In this document: positions 17,223 to 25,371 of the stretch, in pieces
Layout: every line of letters starts with the position of its first letter
How positions within the stretch are numbered: position 1 is the stretch's first letter
From: Pseudomonas putida
Lineage (GTDB): Bacteria; Pseudomonadota; Gammaproteobacteria; Pseudomonadales; Pseudomonadaceae
Direction: 5' to 3'
Length of the DNA: 58,665 nucleotides
Assembly: GCF_001976065.1 (NCBI RefSeq)
Contig: NZ_MNAH01000009.1
Location: 1 to 58,665, forward strand
Made by a program: the position numbers and the translations under genes
The notes under the pieces: generated by a model
The model's database searches: none
The model's input: only the letters and a program-made list of their open reading frames with translations
What the model was told of the DNA's origin: nothing

Positions 17223-18011
17223 ATGCACGATCAGCATTCCGCAACCGAGCTTCCTCATCTGCGCCGACAGAAAATTCTCTTGATCCTGGAGCGTGACGGC
17301 AAGGTCATGGCGTCCGAATTGAGCCAGCATTTCGCGGTTTCCGAGGACACCATTCGCCGGGATCTCGCGGAGCTGGACAATGCCGGGCTGGTGCAGCGGG
17401 TGCATGGCGGGGCGTTGCCGCGCCCCAAGGACACGGGCAAGGACTACTTCACCCGGATCAGCGAAACCGACGAAGTCAAAACCCGTCTGGCGCAGCTGGC
17501 GGCGAGTCGGGTCGAGAATGGCCAGATCGTGATGTTCGACTCGGGCACCACCACGTTGCAGATCGCGCGGTTGTTGCCTTCGGACATCTGCATCACGGCG
17601 GTGACCGCGTCGCCGATGACGGCCATTACCTTGTCCGAATTCAAAGGCATCAAGGTGATCCTGGCAGGGGGCCAACTCAACCCTGCGACCCTGTCGGCCA
17701 GCGGCCATGAAACCCTGCGCTTGCTCGAAGGCATCAAGGCGGACCTGTTGTTTACCGGGGTCTGTGCGATTCATCCGCAAGTCGGCATCAGCTCACTGCA
17801 TTTCGATGAAGTGCCGGTGAAACAGGCGATGCTCGACAGCGCGAGGCAGGTCATCGCAGTCACCACGGCGGACAAGCTGGGCGCGGTGGAGCCGTTCGTG
17901 GTGGCGCCTTGCGAGCGCCTGCACACGCTGATCACGGAGCGGCATGTGGCGACGGGCAACGTCGAGGATTACCGCAAGTTGGGGATCGAGGTGGTGCAGG
18001 TGGAGGCTTGA
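17223..18011 (+). CDS. DeoR-family transcriptional regulator
   Basis: A 262-residue regulator. The N-terminal winged helix (about 13-66) carries the DeoR signature ending VSEDTIRRDLAELDNAGLVQ and RVHGGALPRP. The C-terminal sugar-phosphate-sensor domain shows MFDSGTTTLQIARLL, ITAVTASPMTAITLSEF and VILAGGQLNPAT. DeoR proteins usually sense a phosphorylated sugar. It converges on the puuB-like gene across a palindromic REP, so its target is not evident from position; the untranscribed region upstream (17078-17222) is the likely autoregulatory site. Confidence 0.85.
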   Translation: MHDQHSATELPHLRRQKILLILERDGKVMASELSQHFAVSEDTIRRDLAELDNAGLVQRVHGGALPRPKDTGKDYFTRISETDEVKTRLAQLAASRVENGQIVMFDSGTTTLQIARLLPSDICITAVTASPMTAITLSEFKGIKVILAGGQLNPATLSASGHETLRLLEGIKADLLFTGVCAIHPQVGISSLHFDEVPVKQAMLDSARQVIAVTTADKLGAVEPFVVAPCERLHTLITERHVATGNVEDYRKLGIEVVQVEA

Positions 18012-18034
18012 GCGTTATGTCTCACGGAAACACA

Positions 18035-18064
18035 AACTGTGGGAGCGAGCTTGCTCCCACAGTT
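18035..18064. repeat. REP palindrome between converging genes, probable terminator
   Basis: A perfect 12-base-arm inverted repeat: AACTGTGGGAGC, six-base loop gagctt, GCTCCCACAGTT, followed by a T-rich stretch on the + strand. The gagc..gctc core is the Pseudomonas REP type. Placed between converging stops (18011 and 18097), it may terminate transcription from both sides. Confidence 0.8.
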
Positions 18065-18096
18065 GGATTTTTGTTGTTCCAGCTATCTGTGCAGAC

Positions 18097-19389
18097 CTAT
18101 CGCAACCGCTCCAGCATCTGGTAATACCACATCCCCGCCGCCAGCATCGGGTTGCCGAGCAGGTCGCCCATGGGCACGCGGATGTGTTGGCAGGCGGCGA
18201 AGGTATCAAAATTTTCAAGCTGCCCGGTGATCGCGCGGCCCATGATTTCGCCCATGATGTGGGTGGTGGCGATGCCGTGGCCGGAGTAGCCCTGACAGTA
18301 CCAGACGTTGTCCGAGAGTTTGCCCAGTTGCGGGATGCGGTTGATCACGATCCCCATGGCGCAGCTCCACTGGTAATCGATGGCCACGCCTTTGAGTGCC
18401 GGGAATGTTTGTTCGATGCACGGGCGCAACTCGGCGGCGATGTCGCGCGAATCCTTGCCGCTGTAGTTGGCGCCACCGCCGAACAACAGGCGGCCGTCGG
18501 CGGTCAGGCGGTAATAGTCGAGTACGAAGCGGCAGTCATAGACGGCCAGGTCTTCGCGGTTGATCTGTTGGGCCAGGTCACCCAGCGGCGCGGTGGTGAC
18601 GATGCCGCCCATGGCCGGGAAGATCTTGCCCTTGAGCTTGCCCGGTTCCAGTTTGTGATAGACGTCGCCGGCCAACAGCACCTGGTTGGCGTCGATGCGG
18701 CCGTGGGCGGTGCGTATGCCTGGCTTGTCGCCGTGAATGATCTCCAGCACTTCGCTGTTTTCGAAGATCAACGCGCCGAGGCTTTGCGCTGCGCGGGCTT
18801 CGCCGATGCACAGGTTGAGCGGGTGCAGGTGCATGTTGCGGGTGTTCTTGATCGCGCCGTGGTAAAGGTCGCTTTGCAGCAGGTCGCGCACCTGGCTGCG
18901 GTCGAGCAGGCTGACGTCGTCGCCCATGCCACGGCGCAGCGCTTCGTCGTAGTCCTTGCGCAAACCGTCCATGTGCACCGGTTTGTACGCGGCGTGCAGG
19001 TGACCGTGCTTGAGGTCGCAGGCGATGCCGTATTTCTCCACCCGTTGCTCGATGATCTGGTGCCCGCGCCAGCGCAGGTGCCAGATGAAGTCATCGACGT
19101 CTTCGCCCAGGGTGCGACGCATCTGTTTGCGCATCGCTTCTTCACCCGAGAGGCTACCGGTGACCTGGCCGCCGTTGCGCCCGGTGGCGCCCCAGCCGAT
19201 CTTGTGGCTTTCGACGATGGCGACCTTCAGGCCTTTTTCCGCCAGTTCGATCGCCGTGGCGACGCCGGTGAAGCCGCCGCCGATGATGACGACGTCGACG
19301 CGGTGCTGGCCTTGCAGGGTGGGGTAGTCGGTTTCGTGGTTGAGGGTGGCGGTGTAGTAGGAATTGCAGCGTGGTTGAGTCATGTTCAT
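18097..19389 (-). CDS. puuB: FAD-dependent oxidoreductase, gamma-glutamylputrescine oxidase-like
   Basis: A 430-residue DAO-family flavoenzyme. The FAD site is VVIIGGGFTGVATAIEL, followed by KIGWGATGRNGGQ, the PuuB-type block. The C-terminus has QGYSGHGIATTHIMGEIMGR, the second FAD contact. It most likely oxidises gamma-glutamylputrescine in putrescine breakdown. The open frame extends upstream to 19515, but that part is a translated REP element (MGASLLAKAV...), so the start is set at 19389 (MNM) with 19383 as an alternative. The puuA-like gene lies upstream on the same strand, which supports the substrate. Paralogues are common, so the exact substrate is inferred. Confidence 0.78.
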   Translation of the reverse strand: MNMTQPRCNSYYTATLNHETDYPTLQGQHRVDVVIIGGGFTGVATAIELAEKGLKVAIVESHKIGWGATGRNGGQVTGSLSGEEAMRKQMRRTLGEDVDDFIWHLRWRGHQIIEQRVEKYGIACDLKHGHLHAAYKPVHMDGLRKDYDEALRRGMGDDVSLLDRSQVRDLLQSDLYHGAIKNTRNMHLHPLNLCIGEARAAQSLGALIFENSEVLEIIHGDKPGIRTAHGRIDANQVLLAGDVYHKLEPGKLKGKIFPAMGGIVTTAPLGDLAQQINREDLAVYDCRFVLDYYRLTADGRLLFGGGANYSGKDSRDIAAELRPCIEQTFPALKGVAIDYQWSCAMGIVINRIPQLGKLSDNVWYCQGYSGHGIATTHIMGEIMGRAITGQLENFDTFAACQHIRVPMGDLLGNPMLAAGMWYYQMLERLR

Positions 19390-19425
19390 GCCCAGGCGAA
19401 AAGAGGTAGACAGACAGCGCGATCC

Positions 19426-19517
19426 TTGTGGGAGCGAGCCTGCTCGCGAATAGGCCGGCACATTCAGCACTTGTAGTGACTGATACACCGCTTTCGCGAG
19501 CAGGCTCGCTCCCACAG
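19426..19517. repeat. Inverted REP pair between puuB and puuA
   Basis: Two REP copies face each other: 19426-19451 (ttgtgggagcgagcctgctc...) and 19491-19517 (ctttcgcgagcaggctcgct...), 39 bases apart. They sit in the 154-base gap between the two polyamine genes and could fold into a long hairpin in the transcript. The element also creates a false N-terminal extension of the puuB frame. Confidence 0.85.
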
Positions 19518-19543
19518 GGGCGCGGGTTGGCTGATTAACAGGC

Positions 19544-20908
19544 TCACGCCTCAGTCAAATACCAACGCCAATCCTGTTCACCCACTTCAGCCATGAACTG
19601 TCGATACTCTGCACGCTTGACCGCCAGATACACCCCCAGGAATTCCTGGCCCAATGCGTCCCGCGCCCACACCGAATTTTCCAGCGCCGTCAGTGACGTC
19701 AGCCAGTCGGTCGGCAGCAATTGCGTGGCTTGCGCGTAGCCGTTGCCTTGTACCGGTTCCCCCGGGTCGAGGTTCTCGCTGATGCCGCGATGGATGCCGG
19801 CCAGGATCGCCGCCGCGGCCAGGTACGGGTTGGCGTCGGCACCGCAGATGCGGTGTTCGATGTGCCGGCTGTTGGCCGGGCCGCCGGGCACACGCAGGCT
19901 GACGGTGCGGTTGTCGACGCCCCAGGTCGGGGCCAGCGGCGCATAGCTGTTGGCCTGGAAACGCCGGTAGGAGTTGGCGTTGGGGCAGAACAGCAACAGC
20001 GAATCGAGCAGGCTGGCGAGCATGCCGCCGATGGCCGTGCGCAGCAGCGGGGTGCCGGCGGGGTCCTCGGAGGCGAACAGGTTGCGGCCTTCGGCGTCGG
20101 CGATGCTGACGTGCATGTGCATGCCGGTGCCCGCCAGGTGATCGAAGGGTTTGGCCATGAACGTCGCCTGCATGCCGTGCTTGTGGGCCACGGCCTTCAC
20201 CAGTCGTTTGTAACGCACCGCCTGATCCATCGCCTGCAAGGCATCGCCATGTTCCAGGGTGATTTCCACTTGCCCCGGGGCGTACTCGGAAATCGCCGTG
20301 CGCGCCGGGATGCCATGGAGTTTGCACGCGGCATAGAGGTCGGCGAGGAAGGGTTCGATCTGCTCCAGTTCGCGCAGGCCATAGACCTGAGTGTGTCGCG
20401 GTCGACCGCCGTCCGCGTCCAGCGCCGGTTGCGGACGACCGTTGTGGTCGCGCTTGGCATCCAGCAGATAGAACTCCAGTTCGCACGCCATCACCGGGTA
20501 GTATCCCTCGGCTTGCAGGCGGTCGATGACCTTGATCAGCAGATGACGCGGGTCTGCGATGCTCGCCGGCATGCCTTCTTGCGGGTGCATGCTGACCTGC
20601 ACCGCCGCCGTCGGAATCTGCCGCCACGGCAAACGCACCAGGCTGCCTTCGAGCGGATAGGCGCGGCAGTCGATGTCGCCCACCTCCCAGACCAGCCCGG
20701 AGTTCTCGACGTCATCGCCTTGCAGGGTCAGGCCGAGAATGGTGCTGGGCAGCGGGCGACCGCTCTCATACACCGCCAGCAGTTCCTCGCGGTGCAACAG
20801 CTTGCCGCGCGGCACACCGTTGGCATCGAGAATGAACAGCTCGATCATGTCGATATCGGGGTTGTTCGCCAAAAAGGATTGGGCGTCTTCAAGGGCTGCG
20901 AATTTCAT
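19544..20908 (-). CDS. puuA: Glutamine-synthetase-family gamma-glutamylputrescine synthetase
   Basis: A 454-residue type III glutamine synthetase relative. Conserved pieces: VMACELEFYLLDA (metal-binding Glu), ISEYAPGQVEITLEHGDAL, GTGMHMHVSI (catalytic loop), PNANSYRRFQANSYAP and HRICGADANPYLAAAAILAG. Members of this group ligate glutamate to putrescine or other amines. Co-direction with the puuB-like oxidase supports the Puu route. Pseudomonads carry several paralogues (SpuB/SpuI/PauA types), so the amine used is not certain. Confidence 0.78.
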   Translation of the reverse strand: MKFAALEDAQSFLANNPDIDMIELFILDANGVPRGKLLHREELLAVYESGRPLPSTILGLTLQGDDVENSGLVWEVGDIDCRAYPLEGSLVRLPWRQIPTAAVQVSMHPQEGMPASIADPRHLLIKVIDRLQAEGYYPVMACELEFYLLDAKRDHNGRPQPALDADGGRPRHTQVYGLRELEQIEPFLADLYAACKLHGIPARTAISEYAPGQVEITLEHGDALQAMDQAVRYKRLVKAVAHKHGMQATFMAKPFDHLAGTGMHMHVSIADAEGRNLFASEDPAGTPLLRTAIGGMLASLLDSLLLFCPNANSYRRFQANSYAPLAPTWGVDNRTVSLRVPGGPANSRHIEHRICGADANPYLAAAAILAGIHRGISENLDPGEPVQGNGYAQATQLLPTDWLTSLTALENSVWARDALGQEFLGVYLAVKRAEYRQFMAEVGEQDWRWYLTEA

Positions 20909-21035
20909 TGTTCGTCACTCACGTGGGCGTCCCGCGGACGCACGGATTCAGGCCAGGGCACGACGACGGATAAAGACCCGCCGCGGGCTGGCAGCGATAG
21001 CGAAAAGCTGGGGGCTCGACGCGTCGTGGACGCGA

Positions 21036-21125
21036 TCAGGCGAGCAGGGGGCTATCCGGCGGGCGTGCGGAGTGGCGCAGTTTGGAGCGGCGAAGGGCCA
21101 TGGGCAGGTTGACGATGCGTTTCAT
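21036..21125 (-). CDS. Possible 29-residue ORF overlapping the one upstream
   Basis: ATG at 21125 lies within the ATGA that ends the 28-residue ORF. It encodes MKRIVNLPMALRRSKLRHSA and nine more residues, very basic. The stop-start overlap is the only support; it may be chance. Confidence 0.2.
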   Translation of the reverse strand: MKRIVNLPMALRRSKLRHSARPPDSPLLA

Positions 21126-21208
21126 GAGGCAATGCCGTCCGCGACCAACACAGGTGTGGTCAGGATCGAGACATCCAGCAAGTGATGCTCTGACGGTGAG
21201 GTACTCAT
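21122..21208 (-). CDS. Possible 28-residue ORF upstream of puuA
   Basis: It encodes MSTSPSEHHLLDVSILTTPV and eight more residues, with a weak GGAAA upstream. Its TGA overlaps the next ATG. It could be a leader peptide, or a small gene transcribed with puuA. No family is recognised. Confidence 0.25.
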   Translation of the reverse strand: MSTSPSEHHLLDVSILTTPVLVADGIAS

Positions 21209-21308
21209 GACTCAGGTTTCCAGCAGGGGAAATCGTCGGTGGCGGATAACGAGCTATCCGCAGTGACTGGATACTAGGGGTGAAAGTGAACGCTGTAAAC
21301 GTCTGTTT

Positions 21309-22667
21309 TCAGCGAAGCAGGTGCACGCCCAATCCGATCAAGGCGCAACCGGACAACACTTCGATCACCCCACGCTTGAACCGCAGCAAGGCAACGGCCG
21401 CCGCGATCGCGATCAGCAGCGAAGGCCAATCCAGGTGACCGTCGAAGCCTTTGGGCCACAGTACGTGATAGCCAAAGAAGCACGCCAGATTGACAATCAC
21501 CCCGACCACAGCGGCCGTGATCGCTGTCAGCGGCGCGGTGAATTTGAGTTCGTTGTGCGTCGATTCCACCAAGGGGCCGCCGGCGAGAATGAACAGGAAC
21601 GAAGGCAGGAAGGTGAACCAGGTCACCAGCATGGCGGCAACCGCACCGGCGAAAAAGGCCTGATCGGGACCGAACACCTGATGCACGTAGCCGCCGATAA
21701 AACCGACGAAGGCAACGACCATGATCAGTGGCCCGGGGGTGGTTTCGCCGAGCGCCAGGCCATCGATCATCTGCGTCGGCGTCAGCCATCCATAGTGGCC
21801 GACCGCGCCCTGGTACACATAGGGCAGCACCGCGTACGCACCGCCGAAGGTCAGCAACGCCGCCTTGGTAAAGAACCAGCTCATCTGCGTCAACGTGCCT
21901 TCCCAGCCGAACAGGGCGGTGAGCGTGGCCATCGGCAGCGTCCACAACACCGCGCCAATGAGGGCCAGGCGCAGTGATTTCCAGCGACTGAAGCGGGCGT
22001 GTTCAGGCGTCGGTGTGTCGTCATCGATCACCGCCGCGCCGAAGGATTTTTGCGCAGCGCCGTGGCCACCGGTGCGGAACTGTTCGGGTGCCAGACGCCC
22101 GCCAAAATACCCGATGATGGCCGCCCCCAGCACGATCAGCGGAAACGGCACGTTGAGCGCGAAAATAGCCACGAATGATGCGGCGGCAATGCCCCACATC
22201 CAGCCGTTTTTCAATGCCCGGGAGCCGATCCGATGTGCCGCCTGCAGCACGATGGCGGTCACGGCAGGCTTGATCCCGTAAAACAACCCGGCCACCGCCG
22301 GCACCTCACCGAAGGCGATGTACACCCACGACAGGGCAATCAGGATGAACAGTGACGGCAGCACGAACAACCCTCCGGCGATCACGCCACCCCAGGTCCG
22401 GTGCATCAGCCAGCCGATGTAGGTCGCCAGTTGCTGGGCCTCGGGGCCAGGCAGCAACATGCAATAGTTGAGCGCATGCAGGAATCGCCGCTCGGAGATC
22501 CAGCGCCGGCGTTCGACCAGTTCCTGGTGCATGATCGAAATCTGCCCCGCCGGCCCGCCGAAACTGATGAAGCCGAGCTTGAGCCAGAAGCGAAATGCTT
22601 CTTGCAGGCTGATTGCTGCAGGCTTTGTGTGCGCTGACGGGGTGTTCGGGGTGGGCGTGGGGCTCAA
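21309..22667 (-). CDS. chrA: Chromate efflux transporter ChrA
   Basis: A 452-residue CHR-family protein with about ten hydrophobic segments in two related halves. Each half carries a family motif: GFISFGGPAGQISIMHQELV with YCMLLPGPEAQQLATYIGWL near the N-terminus, and LLTFGGAYAVLPYVYQGAV with ALGETTPGPLIMVVAFVGF in the second half. The long bidomain form exports chromate. The start appears to be TTG at 22667 with AAGGA about eight bases upstream; I see no in-frame ATG nearby. No chrB regulator is adjacent. Confidence 0.9.
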   Translation of the reverse strand: MSPTPTPNTPSAHTKPAAISLQEAFRFWLKLGFISFGGPAGQISIMHQELVERRRWISERRFLHALNYCMLLPGPEAQQLATYIGWLMHRTWGGVIAGGLFVLPSLFILIALSWVYIAFGEVPAVAGLFYGIKPAVTAIVLQAAHRIGSRALKNGWMWGIAAASFVAIFALNVPFPLIVLGAAIIGYFGGRLAPEQFRTGGHGAAQKSFGAAVIDDDTPTPEHARFSRWKSLRLALIGAVLWTLPMATLTALFGWEGTLTQMSWFFTKAALLTFGGAYAVLPYVYQGAVGHYGWLTPTQMIDGLALGETTPGPLIMVVAFVGFIGGYVHQVFGPDQAFFAGAVAAMLVTWFTFLPSFLFILAGGPLVESTHNELKFTAPLTAITAAVVGVIVNLACFFGYHVLWPKGFDGHLDWPSLLIAIAAAVALLRFKRGVIEVLSGCALIGLGVHLLR

Positions 22668-22797
22668 GCGAATGTTCCTTGCAGAGGCGCTTTGAGCCAG
22701 TGACTTTAGCCGTGACGCCGGGCTTTGGGTAGTCGCCTGTCAGGGTAGAGCCTACCGGCGTACTGGGCTCGAACCGGCAGCCTGCAGGTTTTGTGTA

Positions 22798-23102
22798 TCA
22801 ACTCAACACGAAATCCACCGGCTCAAGCGTTGGCGGCAGCTCCGTCACGCCCAGTGCGGCGAGGACGTCGCGCTCGATATTGCGCACGATAGCGCCAGTC
22901 GTTGATCGCCCCGGATTCGTTGAGTGAGGAGCACTGCTGGCCTGCCTGCAGCAGAATCTGCCCACTCACATCGGTGGTGTTGCCATTAGGCATCGGTTGC
23001 AGCCAGTCGCCACTGGAGGCTGCGCAGGGCAATGCGCTTGGCGATCGAGCCCTTGAGCGAAGTCAGGACGCCGATCAGGTTAGGCTTGGGCCTGACGATC
23101 AT
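22798..23102 (-). pseudogene. Bestrophin-family channel gene reduced by internal deletion
   Basis: ATG at 23102 opens with MIVRPKPNLIGVLTSLKGSI and AKRIALRSL, the start of bacterial bestrophin (UPF0187) anion channels, but the frame stops at TAA after 38 residues. Near the other end, in another frame, RNIERDVLAALGVTELPPTL and EPVDFVLS then TGA match the typical bestrophin C-terminus. About 300 bases remain of a gene normally near 900. The short middle part (NGNTTDVSGQILLQAGQQC) is unrecognised. It begins 5 bases after the moaA stop, in the same operon. The product cannot be functional. Confidence 0.72.
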
Positions 23103-23107
23103 GGTTA

Positions 23108-24106
23108 TCAGCCGCCTGTCATGTTCATGAAGCGAATGACCTGGACATCATCGTTCACTTCGAAAGTGTGCCGGTAAGGCTTGAGCTTCATGGCCTCGAT
23201 AATGGCTAGTTCCAGACGTTCCGGTTGTCCGGGGTGACTGCGCAACACGGCCTTGAGATCGACAGAGTGCTCGTTGCCCAGGCACAGCAGCAGTCGACCC
23301 TCGACGGTCAGCCGCACCCGATTGCAGGTGCCGCAGAAGTTGTGGCTGTGGGGGGAAATGAACCCCAGGCGAATCTGCGGCGCCTCGGCCAGGCGCCAGT
23401 AGCGCGAAGGGCCCTGGGTCGACTCGGCGGAGTCAATCAACGTGTAGCGCTCGGCGATCCGCTCTCGAACCTGGGCACTGGAATAGAAGGACTGCGCGCG
23501 GCTGTGCTCATCGATGAGGCCCAAGGGCATTTCTTCGATAAAGGAGATGTCGAGGTTGCGGTCGATGGCGAAGCTCACCAGATCGTTGATCTCGTGATCG
23601 TTGCGACCCTTCATCACCACGCAGTTGAGCTTGGTATTGCGAAAGCCGGCCTTGTTGGCGGCGTCGATGCCCTTGATCACCTGCGCCAGGTCGCCGGTTC
23701 GGGTCAGCTCGCGAAAGCGTTGCGGGTCCAGGCAGTCGAGGCTGATATTGAGGCGCTTGACCCCGGCCTCGAACAGGGGGTCGGCAAGCCTGGCCAACTG
23801 CGAGCCATTGGTGGTCATGCATAGTTCACGCAGGCCGGGCAGGGCGGCGATCTTCTCGCACAGCTGCACCACGCCCGGGCGGATCAGCGGCTCGCCCCCG
23901 GTCAGGCGGATCTTGCGCGTGCCCAGTGCGACGAAGCTCTGCGCCACCTGATAGATCTCTTCCAACGTCAACACCCGTTGGCGCGGCAGGAACTGCATGT
24001 CCTCGGCCATGCAATACACGCAGCGGAAATCGCAGCGGTCGGTGACCGACAGGCGCAGATAATCCACGCGCCGGGAGAACCCATCGATCAAGACTCGCTC
24101 CGTCAT
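23108..24106 (-). CDS. moaA: GTP 3',8-cyclase MoaA
   Basis: A 332-residue radical-SAM enzyme for the first step of molybdenum-cofactor synthesis. The N-terminal cluster site is CDFRCVYC, followed by TGGEPLIRPGV. The second cluster site is CGTCNRVRLTVEGRLLLC, and the chain ends in the conserved Gly-Gly. The start at 24106 (MTERVLIDGF) has GAGGA upstream. Its product would serve NapA among other enzymes. Pseudomonads often have more than one moaA. Confidence 0.94.
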   Translation of the reverse strand: MTERVLIDGFSRRVDYLRLSVTDRCDFRCVYCMAEDMQFLPRQRVLTLEEIYQVAQSFVALGTRKIRLTGGEPLIRPGVVQLCEKIAALPGLRELCMTTNGSQLARLADPLFEAGVKRLNISLDCLDPQRFRELTRTGDLAQVIKGIDAANKAGFRNTKLNCVVMKGRNDHEINDLVSFAIDRNLDISFIEEMPLGLIDEHSRAQSFYSSAQVRERIAERYTLIDSAESTQGPSRYWRLAEAPQIRLGFISPHSHNFCGTCNRVRLTVEGRLLLCLGNEHSVDLKAVLRSHPGQPERLELAIIEAMKLKPYRHTFEVNDDVQVIRFMNMTGG

Positions 24107-24207
24107 GAAATCCTCGCTTGGCGCCGCTCGCACTTGAATGAAGGGTCCGCTGTCAACGGATGTGTTGAGCGCAGACTAAGAACAACGGGCGAGGGCGTCC
24201 AATCACT

Positions 24208-24309
24208 ATGAGTAACCGGCTGATCGACGGGCTCTATGATGAACTGTTTTTTAGTCATCAACAGCAATTAGCCAATATTCAACGCGCACGCCTATGGGCT
24301 TCTCCGTGA
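24208..24309 (+). CDS. Possible 33-residue ORF upstream of moaA
   Basis: It encodes MSNRLIDGLYDELFFSHQQQ and 13 more residues on the + strand, divergent from moaA. Codon use looks plausible but no clear ribosome site is present. The same bases include AT-rich promoter-like sequence, so this may simply be regulatory DNA. Confidence 0.2.
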   Translation: MSNRLIDGLYDELFFSHQQQLANIQRARLWASP

Positions 24310-24341
24310 AACGATCAATGGCCTGGATCAGGTCACGGAGA
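24301..24341. promoter_or_regulatory. Inverted repeat between moaA and the CAP-domain gene
   Basis: Perfect 9-base arms TCTCCGTGA and TCACGGAGA flank a 23-base centre. It lies 32 bases beyond the stop of the CAP-domain gene on the - strand. There is no T-run on that side, so an operator or mRNA hairpin is as likely as a terminator. Confidence 0.35.
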
Positions 24342-24372
24342 ATTCCATCTCAAGTCGCTGGGGAGCCGGCGA

Positions 24373-25227
24373 CTACTGCTTCGCCCCAAACATCACCGTC
24401 CAGTAAATCCCCGCATCACTCTTCGGATCGACCGCATACGCCGCGCCCAGGTCGCGGAACTGCGGATTCATCAGGTTGGCGCAATGGCCGGGGCTGGCCA
24501 GCCAGCCGTCGACCACCTTGCGCACGCTGTCCTGGCCGGCGGCGATGTTTTCGCCGATCTGCTGGAAGTCGTAGCCCGCGAGCTCCGCGCGGTCGCCTGG
24601 GGTGCGGCCGTCGCGATCCTTGTGGTCGAAATAGTTGTTGTTGGCCATGCTGCGCGACTGGGTTTCGGCGGCGCTCGCCAGGATAGCGTCCCAGGTCAAC
24701 GGCGTAGTGGCGTTGAAGGATTGCGCCCCGCACTGGCGGGGGCGGCTGCGCGCGATGTTGAGTTCGGCCAGCAGTTTTTGCCCTTCGGCCTGCGAATCGC
24801 CCAAGCGTGCGCTCAACAAGGGACGGGCCAGGACGATGCGCCACTCGCGGTCCTGGCGGCTGACGCCGACGTCGACGAACTGCGGGTCGAGCACGATCTG
24901 GCAAAAACTCTCCTGGATCGCTTTCATGGCCGAGGGCGCGTCCCGCGGCCCGTTCAGGCTGATCGCCTGCACGTTCTTCATCGGATAACCGGCGCTGGCC
25001 ATGGCCTGTTGCAGGTTGCCGACGCTGGCAGCGGACAGCACCAGCCGTGGGTCGGCCGACAACGGCGGAAGTTCCGATGACACCTGGCCGGCGCAACGTT
25101 GCAGTTGGCCACGGAAGAGGTTGATCGATTCGATCAGTTGCGACTCTTCGCTCGCCAGTGCGGTGGTGGCAAAGACAAGACCCAGTGAAAACCCGGCAAG
25201 GCGAAGAGTGGACGACAGGAAATGCAT
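24373..25227 (-). CDS. Secreted CAP (SCP/PR-1) domain protein
   Basis: A 284-residue protein with a signal peptide (LAGFSLGLVFATTALA). The C-terminal half, about 150-284, is a bacterial CAP domain: LNIARSRPRQCG, SMANNNYFDHKDRDGRTPGD, ENIAAGQDSVRKVVDGWLAS, PGHCANLMNPQFRDLGAAYA. The conserved His and Glu of the CAP cavity are present. The N-terminal half is a helical extension with two cysteines. The start at 25227 has AAGGAGG upstream; the longer frame does not. The function of bacterial CAP proteins is mostly unknown. It is divergent from the cell-wall hydrolase gene. Confidence 0.82.
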   Translation of the reverse strand: MHFLSSTLRLAGFSLGLVFATTALASEESQLIESINLFRGQLQRCAGQVSSELPPLSADPRLVLSAASVGNLQQAMASAGYPMKNVQAISLNGPRDAPSAMKAIQESFCQIVLDPQFVDVGVSRQDREWRIVLARPLLSARLGDSQAEGQKLLAELNIARSRPRQCGAQSFNATTPLTWDAILASAAETQSRSMANNNYFDHKDRDGRTPGDRAELAGYDFQQIGENIAAGQDSVRKVVDGWLASPGHCANLMNPQFRDLGAAYAVDPKSDAGIYWTVMFGAKQ

Positions 25228-25371
25228 GGAAATCCTCCTTGAGCTGACTGCACCCATGATGCGCGAAGTGCCCCCCTTGAGCGCAATGCCTTTTTCCGGG
25301 ATCTGGCCTGCCGTGTGCAATCATTTCAATACTACACTGAAGCGATACTGCCTAGAGAGTAGTGCCCGACC

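Larger units (their letters stand above)
20909..21308. other. 400-base region upstream of puuA and downstream of chrA
   Basis: No gene of normal size. The - strand holds two short overlapping ORFs (21122-21208 and 21036-21125, listed separately). The remainder is presumably the puuA promoter and leader. I see no convincing terminator for chrA. Confidence 0.5.

Noticed and set aside
17944..19476. 510-codon + strand open frame
   Set aside because: It covers the end of the DeoR gene, a REP and the antisense of the PuuB-like gene; composition is that of a shadow frame.
19390..19515. N-terminal extension of the PuuB-like frame starting MGASLLAKAV
   Set aside because: This is a translated REP element; the same peptide appears wherever this REP is read in that frame.
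22765..22790. tRNA T-arm-like sequence (reverse complement of gctcgaaccggc)
   Set aside because: The flanking bases do not pair into a T-stem and no anticodon arm or acceptor stem is present.
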